A stretch of 22,414 bases of DNA from CAZOMR01 sp964580655. Lineage in GTDB: Bacteria > RBG-13-61-14 > CAZOMR01. Shown here piece by piece: positions 16,655 to 22,414 of this stretch (its first letter is position 1; every line of letters begins with the position of its first letter). The translations under genes and the position numbers were made by a program. The notes under the pieces are model-generated. The model searched no databases. It was not told the origin of the DNA and was given only the letters and a program-made list of their open reading frames with translations. Where the stretch lies: positions 1 to 22,414 of the forward strand of contig CAZOMR010000019.1 of NCBI GenBank assembly GCA_964580655.1. Reading direction: 5' to 3'.

Positions 16655-17022
16655 TCCAGGGCTCCCTTCTTCCAGGCATAAAACAGTGCCAGCGCGAGCA
16701 CTGAAAGAAACACGCCCATCTCAATAAAGCCGAAGAATTTGAGCCAGCCCACGGATCGGCTCATCTCCCTGTAGATAGTGGCCCATGGGAAGAAGAAGAC
16801 CACCTCTATATCAAAGATGATAAATAACACCGCGATCACATAGAACTTTATTGAGAAACGCTCCTTGCGAAGGCCTTCCGAGGGGTTCCCGCATTCAAAA
16901 GGCTCGGACTTGACGCGAGATGGGCGTCTCGGACCAAGATACACGGAGCAAAGGGTGAAAAATATGGCCAGGGCCAGCCCTACTCCAATGAATATCAAGA
17001 CCGGTATATATTCCATTAACAT
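16645..17022 (-). CDS. nuoA: NADH-quinone oxidoreductase subunit A
   Basis: 125-residue three-helix membrane subunit, first gene of the nuo operon. The conserved loop PFECGNPSEG (41-50, with Cys44) and helix phrase VLFIIFDIEVVFFFPWA (65-81, with Asp71 and Glu73) are diagnostic. The start is ATG at 17020-17022, with GAG eight bases upstream; a second ATG two codons later is an alternative. A sigma70-like promoter lies 52-80 bases upstream of the start. Confidence 0.96.
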   Translation of the reverse strand: MLMEYIPVLIFIGVGLALAIFFTLCSVYLGPRRPSRVKSEPFECGNPSEGLRKERFSIKFYVIAVLFIIFDIEVVFFFPWATIYREMSRSVGWLKFFGFIEMGVFLSVLALALFYAWKKGALEWD

Positions 17023-17064
17023 CTAACTTACTCGCTACTCCCCAAATCCGACACTTCTTAATGG

Positions 17065-17084
17065 TGGGATTTCAATTTATCCCA
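17065..17084. promoter_or_regulatory. Inverted repeat over the nuoA -10 box, candidate operator
   Basis: TGGGAT (17065-17070) and ATCCCA (17079-17084) are perfect 6-base arms separated by 8 AT-rich bases, a 20-base symmetric element. It covers the -10 hexamer and the predicted start point. Position and symmetry fit a repressor site; the regulator is unknown. Confidence 0.35.
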
Positions 17085-17102
17085 TCATTTGGATTTTGTC
17101 AA
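17074..17102 (-). promoter_or_regulatory. Sigma70-like promoter for nuoA
   Basis: On the minus strand a perfect -35 TTGACA (17097-17102) is followed after 17 bases by TAAATT (17074-17079, four of six matches). Predicted transcription start is near 17067, giving a leader of about 45 bases before nuoA. It lies in the 97-base gap between rnfE and nuoA and would let nuo be expressed separately from rnf. Confidence 0.65.
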
Positions 17103-17119
17103 GAAAAAATTTTCCTTAT

Positions 17120-17767
17120 TTATACCGCGGATTTTTCTCCGCGACGGGCATCAAGGATAGCATTGATTTTATTCATCAGCCCGAGCATTAGACCCAGAGC
17201 GAGAAAGGCGCCTGGAGGGAGGATCATGATCACAGCCGGCACATAGTTAGAGGGGAGCAGGGAATAATGGATGTTAATTGTTCCATACTTGAAGATAGTT
17301 AATCCTCCACTGCCCAGGATTTCCCTGACTGCTCCGAGCGCGAAGAGCGCGAGTGTAAACCCGAGTCCCATTCCCAGGCCATCGGCAAAAGACAGAGTCA
17401 GTGGGTTCTTGCTGGCAAAGGCCTCTGCCCGTCCCAGTATGATGCAGTTGACCACGATCAAGGGTATGAAGATTCCGAGCGCCTGATGTAGCTCGAACTG
17501 CACTGCTTTCAATGTCAGGTCTATGACGGTGACAAAAGTGGCGATGACAACAATGAACACAGGAATGCGCACCTTGTTCGGGATAATACCTCTCAACAGC
17601 GATATGACCACATTGGAACAGGTTAGAACAAAGGTGGTGGCAAGGCCCATGCCCAGGCCATTGAAAGCCGTGGTGGTCACGGCAAGGGTAGGGCAAAGGC
17701 CCAGGCAGATGCGAAATACAGGGATGTCCCGCCATAAGCCCTTGGAAAATTCCCTGGCTACACTCAT
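17120..17767 (-). CDS. rnfE: Electron transport complex subunit RnfE
   Basis: 215-residue integral membrane subunit with about six helices, a paralogue of RnfA. Diagnostic phrases include LGLCPTLAVTTTAFNGLGMG, the RIPVFIVVIATFVTVIDL helix and LGIFIPLIVVNCIILGRAEAFA. With RnfA it forms the pseudosymmetric membrane core that binds a [2Fe-2S] cluster and couples electron flow to ion transport. The start is ATG, overlapping the rnfG TGA (ATGA). It is the last rnf gene and is followed 97 bases later by nuoA. Confidence 0.96.
   Translation of the reverse strand: MSVAREFSKGLWRDIPVFRICLGLCPTLAVTTTAFNGLGMGLATTFVLTCSNVVISLLRGIIPNKVRIPVFIVVIATFVTVIDLTLKAVQFELHQALGIFIPLIVVNCIILGRAEAFASKNPLTLSFADGLGMGLGFTLALFALGAVREILGSGGLTIFKYGTINIHYSLLPSNYVPAVIMILPPGAFLALGLMLGLMNKINAILDARRGEKSAV
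17126..17143 (-). other. Hairpin at the 3' end of rnfE
   Basis: CGCGGA and TCCGCG can form a perfect 6-bp stem with a 6-base loop, just inside the rnfE stop. In the direction of transcription a T-rich stretch follows only about 15 bases later, so it is not a standard intrinsic terminator. It could act as weak attenuation or protect the rnf mRNA 3' end. Confidence 0.3.
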
Positions 17768-18351
17768 TCCACCATTCCCCCTGAAGATATCTCTGCGCGA
17801 TGCTCATTGAAGAACTCCAGGCTATCCTTTATCGCGTGGGTCACGGCCCTCGGGGATATGGTTGCGCCTGTTATAGCCTCGATGTCCCCGCCGTCCTTAC
17901 TTACCGCCCAGTTGGTGTTTTCAAGATTCCGGTTCTTGAACTGATTCCTGAATTCCGGCTCTTGTATCCTGGTTCCCAGCCCGGGTGTCTCTGCATGTCC
18001 TGGGAGTATCTCAACTCCCGTGATGTTCCCTTGCGTGTCAATGCCTACCAGGATTTTAATCTGGCCGCCGTAGCCCTCCGAACTGGACCACTCAAATGCC
18101 CAGCCCTTCAATTGGCCTTGCTTCTTGCCCGGATAAAACTCCACATCTTCAACCTTGACCGCATCTTTATCCGGCTGGTTATCGTATTCCGGAAGCACTG
18201 CCTTGATGCTTCTGAGCTTGTAAAGCCTCTCCTGGTTTTCAATCTCGGCTTTGGTCTGGTTATAGACCACGCTCAATGCACCGCCCATCACCGCGCAGGT
18301 AAGGGTCAACACGAGGACCATCCTCGTTATGCCGGCATCTTTGCCTGCCAT
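17764..18351 (-). CDS. rnfG: Electron transport complex subunit RnfG (FMN-binding)
   Basis: 195 residues. One N-terminal membrane helix (about 10-30) precedes an extracytoplasmic FMN_bind domain. The flavinylation motif is canonical: AITGATISPRAV, with Thr164 as the expected covalent FMN attachment residue. GYGGQIKILVGID (93-105) and ITGVEILPGHAETPGLG (110-126) are the usual neighbouring strands. Covalent loading normally needs the flavin transferase ApbE, which is not encoded in the window. The ATG shares one base with the rnfD TGA. Confidence 0.96.
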   Translation of the reverse strand: MAGKDAGITRMVLVLTLTCAVMGGALSVVYNQTKAEIENQERLYKLRSIKAVLPEYDNQPDKDAVKVEDVEFYPGKKQGQLKGWAFEWSSSEGYGGQIKILVGIDTQGNITGVEILPGHAETPGLGTRIQEPEFRNQFKNRNLENTNWAVSKDGGDIEAITGATISPRAVTHAIKDSLEFFNEHRAEISSGGMVE

Positions 18352-19385
18352 CAGGACCTGGCCTCCCCCAGCACCCGTGGCCGGGTGTATCGGTCAATCA
18401 GAGGCGTGGCCGCATTCATAAGCAGGATGGCAAAACTCACCCCCTCGGGAAATCCTCCCGGGGCCAGTCGGATCAGGGCGGTGATAATGCCACAGCCTAT
18501 ACCGAAGATGATCATGCCATTTCGTGTCACAGGGGATGTCACCATGTCAGTAGCCATGAAGCATGCGCCTATCATCAGCCCGCCGGAAAGCACATGAAAG
18601 ACCGGGGACACATAGTGCCCCGGGTTGATCAGCCAGAAAATAGATGTTATCAGGGCCACCGTGCCGATGTAGGTTACAGGGATGTGCCAGGTGATCACCC
18701 TGCGAAAGAGCAGATATCCGGCTCCCAGAATCAGCGCGATAACCGAGACCTCGCCGATACTGCCGTTGACATTACCGAGAAAGAGGTCCATGAGTGGTAT
18801 ATTGGCCAGTTCAGTAAGCTTTCCCTGATCCAACAGTCCGAGGGGAGATGCCGAGGTGGTTGCATCAATTCCTGAAAATAGTGGCGATGGCTTGTACCAG
18901 TATGCGGTCATCTTTTCCGGGAAGGCTATAAGCAGGAGCACCCGTGCGCTCAGTGCAGGGTTAAAGGGGTTATATCCGAGTCCGCCGAATATCTGTTTGG
19001 CAACCCCTATGGCAAAGACCGCGCCTGTCACCACCATCCAGTTAGGCGACTGTGGAGGGAGGTTCAGCGCAAGTAGCAGACCCGTGATTACCGCGGAGCC
19101 ATCGAGAACACTGTCAGGGCGCTTCAGAATTTTCAGCATGGCCCATTCGGTGATGAGAGATGCCGCGACGCATACCGAGATCACGCGCAAGGCAGGAATC
19201 CCGAATAGATATACTGCTATGAGCGTTGCAGGGATAAGTGCCACGACCACGCTCCACATGATCCGGGGAACGCTCTCTCCGGAGCGAAGGTGAGGCGAGG
19301 AGCTGACGATCAACAGACTCTTTTCAGCTTCCGGGTCTGAGTTATTCGGCTCACCCATCGTCTTCTCTGTTTTATCTTCGGACAA
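18351..19385 (-). CDS. rnfD: Electron transport complex subunit RnfD
   Basis: 344-residue polytopic membrane subunit, about eight to ten helices, with the RnfD/NqrB signatures VLDGSAVITGLLLALNLP, KQIFGGLGYNPFNPA (130-144) and APGGFPEGVSFAILLMNA near the C-terminus. Homologues carry covalent FMN on a Thr in a D-x-x-S/T-G/S-A-T-P motif. Here the corresponding segment is DATTSASPLG from Asp174, so Ser180 stands where Thr is expected. The start is TTG at 19383-19385, supported by GAGAGG six bases upstream; ATG at codon 10 would be the alternative. The N-terminal ~35 residues are a charged cytoplasmic extension. The gene starts 11 bases after the rnfC stop. Confidence 0.95.
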   Translation of the reverse strand: MSEDKTEKTMGEPNNSDPEAEKSLLIVSSSPHLRSGESVPRIMWSVVVALIPATLIAVYLFGIPALRVISVCVAASLITEWAMLKILKRPDSVLDGSAVITGLLLALNLPPQSPNWMVVTGAVFAIGVAKQIFGGLGYNPFNPALSARVLLLIAFPEKMTAYWYKPSPLFSGIDATTSASPLGLLDQGKLTELANIPLMDLFLGNVNGSIGEVSVIALILGAGYLLFRRVITWHIPVTYIGTVALITSIFWLINPGHYVSPVFHVLSGGLMIGACFMATDMVTSPVTRNGMIIFGIGCGIITALIRLAPGGFPEGVSFAILLMNAATPLIDRYTRPRVLGEARS

Positions 19386-19396
19386 GGCTTTCCTCT

Positions 19397-20758
19397 CTAT
19401 TTTTTACCCTGCTCCTTTTTCCGCTTTGCCATGATCTCGGACTTGGCATATCTGAAAAGATGCACGAGCGGTATATGTGAGGGGCAAACATAAGCGCATG
19501 AGCCGCATTCCATGCAGTCCATGACTCTATATGCCTGTGCCTCTTCTATCCTATCCATGCGCACAAACAGGCCGATGGTGTTCGGTAAAAGGAACATGGG
19601 ACAGGCCCGCACGCATGAGCCGCACCGAATGCAGGGTCCCGGGTCCGAGATTTTCACATCCTTGCGACGAAGCACGAGCACGCCGTTCGTTCCCTTGATC
19701 ACCGGAACATCCAGTGTGCTCTGACACAGACCCATCATCGGCCCTCCCAGGATCACCTTGCCTGCATCCCCGTTGACCCCGCCGCAGAACTCCACGAGCC
19801 GTGAGACAGGGGTGCCTATCCTTGCGCGAAGATTCTTCGGCTCCTTGATTGCAGAACCCGTGACCGTGACTATTCGCTCGATAAGGGGTTTGGCTGAATT
19901 TACGGCATCAAAGATCGCGACCGCTGTGCCCACATTCTGGACCAGCGCAGACACATCCATTGGAAGGCCTCCGGAGGGAACATCGCGGTTAAGCACCGCC
20001 TTGATCAACTGCTTCTCCGAGCCCTGCGGATACTTGACCCTCATGGCCACGACCCTGATGCCGGGAAACTCGCGCGCCGACTCACTGATCCTTGCAATGG
20101 CATCCGGTTTGTTGTTCTCTATGGCTATTGTTGCTTCGGAGATTCCGAGGATGCGCATGATGATGCGAATTCCGGTAACCACCTTTTCCGGGGCCTCCAG
20201 CATCAGACGGTGGTCCGCGGTGATGTAAGGCTCGCACTCCGCGCCGTTAAGGATCAGGGCATCTATGCTTTTTCCTTCCGGGGGCGATAGCTTGACATGA
20301 GTGGGGAATGTGGCTCCGCCCATGCCCACTATACCGGCTTCAAGGATTCTCCGCTTCAAATCTTCCGGGTCAGCCCTTTCCCAGTCGGAAATTGAAGATG
20401 GAGATGTATCCGGCTCGTCTTCTCCAGATTCATCAAATCCGTAGGACTTTCCGTCAGACTCTATCTCCACTGCAGGCTGGGGTTTACCAAAAGGATGCGG
20501 GTAGTTAGCCACCCTTACCACTGTCCCTGAGATAGAAGCATGAACATGAGCCGAGATATATCCAGCCGCCTCTCCTATCATCTGTCCCTTCTTGACCCGG
20601 TCTCCCTTTTTTACCAGGGCCCTGGCCGGAGCGCCCGTGTGCTGTGAAAGCGGGATAAAAACCCTGTCCGGAAGCGGAATATCCTCGATGGCCTTGCCCT
20701 CGGTATGGTGCTTTTCCTCTGGAGGATGCACCCCGCCCTTGAAAGTCAATACCCGCAT
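19397..20758 (-). CDS. rnfC: Electron transport complex subunit RnfC (NADH-binding)
   Basis: 453-residue peripheral subunit that exchanges electrons with NAD(H). The domains in order are an N-terminal RnfC barrel-like domain (TFKGGVHPPEEK; LVKKGDRVKKGQMIGEA), a NuoF-like nucleotide/FMN domain starting at GIVGMGGATFPTHVKL (142-157), and two [4Fe-4S] motifs. These are Cys376, 379, 382, 386 (CIRCGSCVRACP) and Cys415, 418, 421, 425 (CMECGSCAYVCP). There is no long Ala/Lys-rich C-terminal tail of the kind seen in enterobacterial RsxC. The ATG follows the rnfB TAG with no gap; GGAG lies eight bases upstream within rnfB. Confidence 0.97.
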   Translation of the reverse strand: MRVLTFKGGVHPPEEKHHTEGKAIEDIPLPDRVFIPLSQHTGAPARALVKKGDRVKKGQMIGEAAGYISAHVHASISGTVVRVANYPHPFGKPQPAVEIESDGKSYGFDESGEDEPDTSPSSISDWERADPEDLKRRILEAGIVGMGGATFPTHVKLSPPEGKSIDALILNGAECEPYITADHRLMLEAPEKVVTGIRIIMRILGISEATIAIENNKPDAIARISESAREFPGIRVVAMRVKYPQGSEKQLIKAVLNRDVPSGGLPMDVSALVQNVGTAVAIFDAVNSAKPLIERIVTVTGSAIKEPKNLRARIGTPVSRLVEFCGGVNGDAGKVILGGPMMGLCQSTLDVPVIKGTNGVLVLRRKDVKISDPGPCIRCGSCVRACPMFLLPNTIGLFVRMDRIEEAQAYRVMDCMECGSCAYVCPSHIPLVHLFRYAKSEIMAKRKKEQGKK

Positions 20759-21682
20759 CTATTCCGCTCCCCCGGAATGGGCCATTTCCTTTTTGGCCGC
20801 CTTTTCAGCCTTTTTCTTTGCCTTTTTCTCTTTCACTTCCTGCTTAAATCTATCCCTTCCACCGAGGAGCCACTCAGATGGTTTATACTTCTTCAGATCA
20901 ATTATGGTGAACTGGGGGCATAGTTCAGCCACATCTAGGCTTTCCGGCTTGACCTGGTAGTTAATGACCGGAAGATCGTTTTCCAGCTTTATTGCGTCTT
21001 CCCCGGCGCGCTTTGCGCAGATGCCGCACCCGGTGCACCCCACTGAGCAGATTGCCCTGACCTCCGTGCCTTTTCCCATGAAATTGCATAGAACCGCGAT
21101 CGGTGCGGATGCCGGGATCAACTTGATGATATTTCGCGGGCAGACCTCTAAGCATTTTCCGCACCCGGTGCATTTATCCGGGTCAACTACTGCCAGGTGA
21201 TTCTCCGTGATAGTTATTGCATCAAAGGGACAGGCGCGTGAACAGCTTCCCAGTCCCAGGCATCCGTATACGCAGTTCTTCGCTCCGGCACCGGCCTGAA
21301 ATAGTTCCGCGGCACGGCAGTCCTCGATGCCGTGATATTCAAATCGGTCTTTTACAATAGCATCGGAGCCAGCGCAACATACCACCGCCACTTTTCGCTC
21401 CCCGACCTCGATCTCCTGGCCCATAATTTCCGCTATCTTCAGCGCAACCTCCGGGCCGCCCGGAGCACAGAGGTCGCAGGCAATACCATTTTCTACAATC
21501 TCTTTTGCATACCCGACACACCCACCAGGGTATCCGCATGCGCCGCAGTTGGCCTGCGGCAGAGCCTCCAGGACCTCATCAATCCTCGGGTCTCGCTCCA
21601 CATAAAAACGCTTTGAAGCAAAGCCCAGAGCGATGCTTGCCAGGAATCCGAGGCCGGCCAAACTGATAATCGCCCAAAGCAT
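20759..21682 (-). CDS. rnfB: Electron transport complex subunit RnfB (ferredoxin-interacting), long form
   Basis: 307 residues with one N-terminal membrane helix (about 2-24). An RnfB-type [4Fe-4S] domain follows (Cys46, 49, 55 and 72 in ANCGACGYPGGC and DLCAPGG). Next are two complete ferredoxin motifs: Cys137, 141, 147, 151 and Cys171, 174, 177, 181 (CTGCGKCLEVCP). A further C-terminal Cys group (212, 216, 219, 222, and 255) lacks the fourth CxxxC residue. The tail is Lys/Ala/Glu-rich (about 280-300). The long multi-cluster form is typical of anaerobes; E. coli RsxB is only about 190 residues. It is the predicted ferredoxin entry or exit point. The start is ATG, 16 bases after the rnfA stop. 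Confidence 0.96.
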   Translation of the reverse strand: MLWAIISLAGLGFLASIALGFASKRFYVERDPRIDEVLEALPQANCGACGYPGGCVGYAKEIVENGIACDLCAPGGPEVALKIAEIMGQEIEVGERKVAVVCCAGSDAIVKDRFEYHGIEDCRAAELFQAGAGAKNCVYGCLGLGSCSRACPFDAITITENHLAVVDPDKCTGCGKCLEVCPRNIIKLIPASAPIAVLCNFMGKGTEVRAICSVGCTGCGICAKRAGEDAIKLENDLPVINYQVKPESLDVAELCPQFTIIDLKKYKPSEWLLGGRDRFKQEVKEKKAKKKAEKAAKKEMAHSGGAE

Positions 21683-21698
21683 GGTCAGTCTCTATTCA

Positions 21699-22280
21699 TT
21701 ACTGCCGGATCAGCCCACTGAAGCCCATAAAAGCCAGAGAGAGTAGTCCGGCTGTGATGAGCGCTATTGCTGTGCCTTTCAGGGGTTCCGGTACTGGAGC
21801 CAACTCTATCCTTTCCCTCAATCCGGCCATGAGCACCAGGGCGAGCATAAAGCCAACCCCTGCGGAGAAGGCGAAGATGATAGCCAGCAGGAAAGTAAGG
21901 TCCTTCTGGATGTTGAGCACAGCCACTCCGAGGATGGCGCAGTTGGTGGTGATCAGTGGGAGGAAGATTCCAAGCGCTTCATATAGTGCTGGAAATTGTT
22001 TTTGCAAGACCATTTCAACAAGCTGGACAAGGGATGCGATGACCAGGATGAAGACAATGGTCTGAAGATATACCAGGTCCAGGGGCAGTAGAAGGAATTT
22101 ATACACGATCCAGGTGATTGTAGCGGCCATGGTCATGACGAAGACCACGGCCATGCCCATGCCCACTGCCGTTTCCACCTTCTTGGACACCCCCAAAAAA
22201 GGGCAGACGCCCAGAAAACGGGTAAGCACGAAATTGTTCACCAAAATGGCGCCAATGACTAACTGAAGTACTTCGGGCAT
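21699..22280 (-). CDS. rnfA: Electron transport complex subunit RnfA
   Basis: 193-residue membrane subunit with six helices, of normal length. The family phrases NNFVLTRFLGVCPFLGVSKK (15-34) and LGIFLPLITTNCAILGVAVL are present; Cys25 and the Cys in TTNCAIL are the positions reported to hold the intramembrane [2Fe-2S] cluster with RnfE. It is the first gene of the operon, in the A-B-C-D-G-E order found in Rhodobacter and Vibrio and not the C-D-G-E-A-B order of acetogens. A promoter lies just upstream. Confidence 0.96.
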   Translation of the reverse strand: MPEVLQLVIGAILVNNFVLTRFLGVCPFLGVSKKVETAVGMGMAVVFVMTMAATITWIVYKFLLLPLDLVYLQTIVFILVIASLVQLVEMVLQKQFPALYEALGIFLPLITTNCAILGVAVLNIQKDLTFLLAIIFAFSAGVGFMLALVLMAGLRERIELAPVPEPLKGTAIALITAGLLSLAFMGFSGLIRQ

Positions 22281-22313
22281 CTAAACGCTTTCTGAATCAG
22301 GCTAAATTTTAAT

Positions 22314-22328
22314 AGTTTTAACAAAACT
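22314..22328. promoter_or_regulatory. Inverted repeat over the rnfA -10 box, candidate operator
   Basis: AGTTTT (22314-22319) and AAAACT (22323-22328) are perfect 6-base arms around a 3-base centre. The element covers the -10 hexamer and part of the spacer. Its position fits a repressor site, but AT-rich promoters give such palindromes by chance, so confidence is low. Confidence 0.3.
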
Positions 22329-22343
22329 CAAGATATATGTCAA
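22315..22343 (-). promoter_or_regulatory. Sigma70-like promoter for rnfA
   Basis: On the minus strand a perfect -35 TTGACA (22338-22343) is followed after 17 bases by TAAAAC (22315-22320, four of six matches). Start of transcription is expected near 22308, a leader of about 28 bases. Both this promoter and the nuoA promoter read TTCTTGACA at the -35. The remaining upstream bases to the window end (22344-22414) hold no recognisable gene. Confidence 0.65.
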
Positions 22344-22414
22344 GAATTTCGCGGCCCCTACAGCGATTCCGCAAACCATCCCCTTGATGATGAATAAGGT
22401 GGCTGGCTGAAAGG

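Noticed and set aside
3530..17022. Group 4 membrane-bound hydrogenase or Mrp-related complex
   Set aside because: NuoD lacks both nickel-binding CxxC pairs, and NuoE, F and G are all present, so it is an NADH-linked complex I.
17103..17143. Rho-independent terminator after rnfE
   Set aside because: The 6-bp GC stem is real, but it lies within the coding end and the T-rich stretch is about 15 bases away and not adjacent, so I list it only as a hairpin.
17800..18597. Plus-strand open frame of 265 codons opposite rnfG and rnfD
   Set aside because: It spans the junction of two conserved minus-strand genes and has no family features; treated as a shadow frame.
17120..22280. Na+-translocating NADH-quinone reductase (Nqr) instead of Rnf
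   Set aside because: The presence of RnfB with multiple ferredoxin clusters and an RnfC with two [4Fe-4S] motifs, and the absence of an NqrF-type flavoprotein, identify Rnf.
22303..22326. Rex (NADH-sensing repressor) site near the rnfA -10, TTGTTAA-n5-TTAAAAT
   Set aside because: The second half-site has mismatches and the spacing is off by one from the usual 18-base palindrome; the region is AT-rich enough for chance matches.
22344..22414. 3' end of an upstream minus-strand gene at the window edge
   Set aside because: A frame of about 18 codons runs in from the edge to a TAG, but it is too short to recognise or to separate from chance.

Overview
The window is dominated by one minus-strand block, about 19 kb long, that encodes two complete ion-pumping redox machines. 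Transcription runs from high to low coordinates. First comes a six-gene Rnf complex in the order rnfA-B-C-D-G-E (22280 to 17120). After a 97-base gap with its own promoter comes a full 14-gene complex I operon in the order nuoA-B-C-D-E-F-G-H-I-J-K-L-M-N (17022 to 3530). Downstream on the same strand lie a tandem-FHA protein, a secreted or membrane-anchored LCP-family protein with an N-terminal PEGA domain, a 71-residue protein of unknown function and a phosphoribosyltransferase. The first ~600 bases hold no convincing intact gene, only a broken reading frame and some small inverted repeats.

Organism: the genes are bacterial, of moderate-to-high GC, with TTG or GTG starts at several loci, tight translational coupling and good Shine-Dalgarno sequences. 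Having both a ferredoxin:NAD+ Rnf and an NADH-linked (NuoEFG-containing) complex I suggests an anaerobe or facultative anaerobe that balances ferredoxin, NADH and quinone pools. The PEGA, FHA and LCP neighbours, the compact NuoG and the long NuoH fit a poorly sampled Gram-negative-type lineage (Desulfobacterota-, Nitrospirota- or candidate-phylum-like). The sequence alone does not identify the taxon, and there is no rRNA in the window.

How the genes work together (family knowledge plus inference): Rnf couples electron transfer between reduced ferredoxin and NAD+ to Na+ or H+ movement. NuoEFG oxidises NADH, NuoBCDI passes electrons to quinone, and NuoAHJKLMN pump protons. Adjacency suggests a ferredoxin -> NADH -> quinone route, or its reverse, encoded as one locus.

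Regulation: three sigma70-like promoters, each with a 17-base spacer, are visible on the minus strand, upstream of rnfA, nuoA and the LCP gene. The rnfA and nuoA promoters each carry an inverted repeat over the -10 box.

No wholly new system is evident. The most unusual points are the direct Rnf-Nuo juxtaposition, a 473-residue NuoG with an internally shrunken molybdopterin-like domain, a 420-residue NuoH with two insertions, a Ser in place of the expected flavinylated Thr in RnfD, and two departures from the usual cysteine pattern in RnfB.
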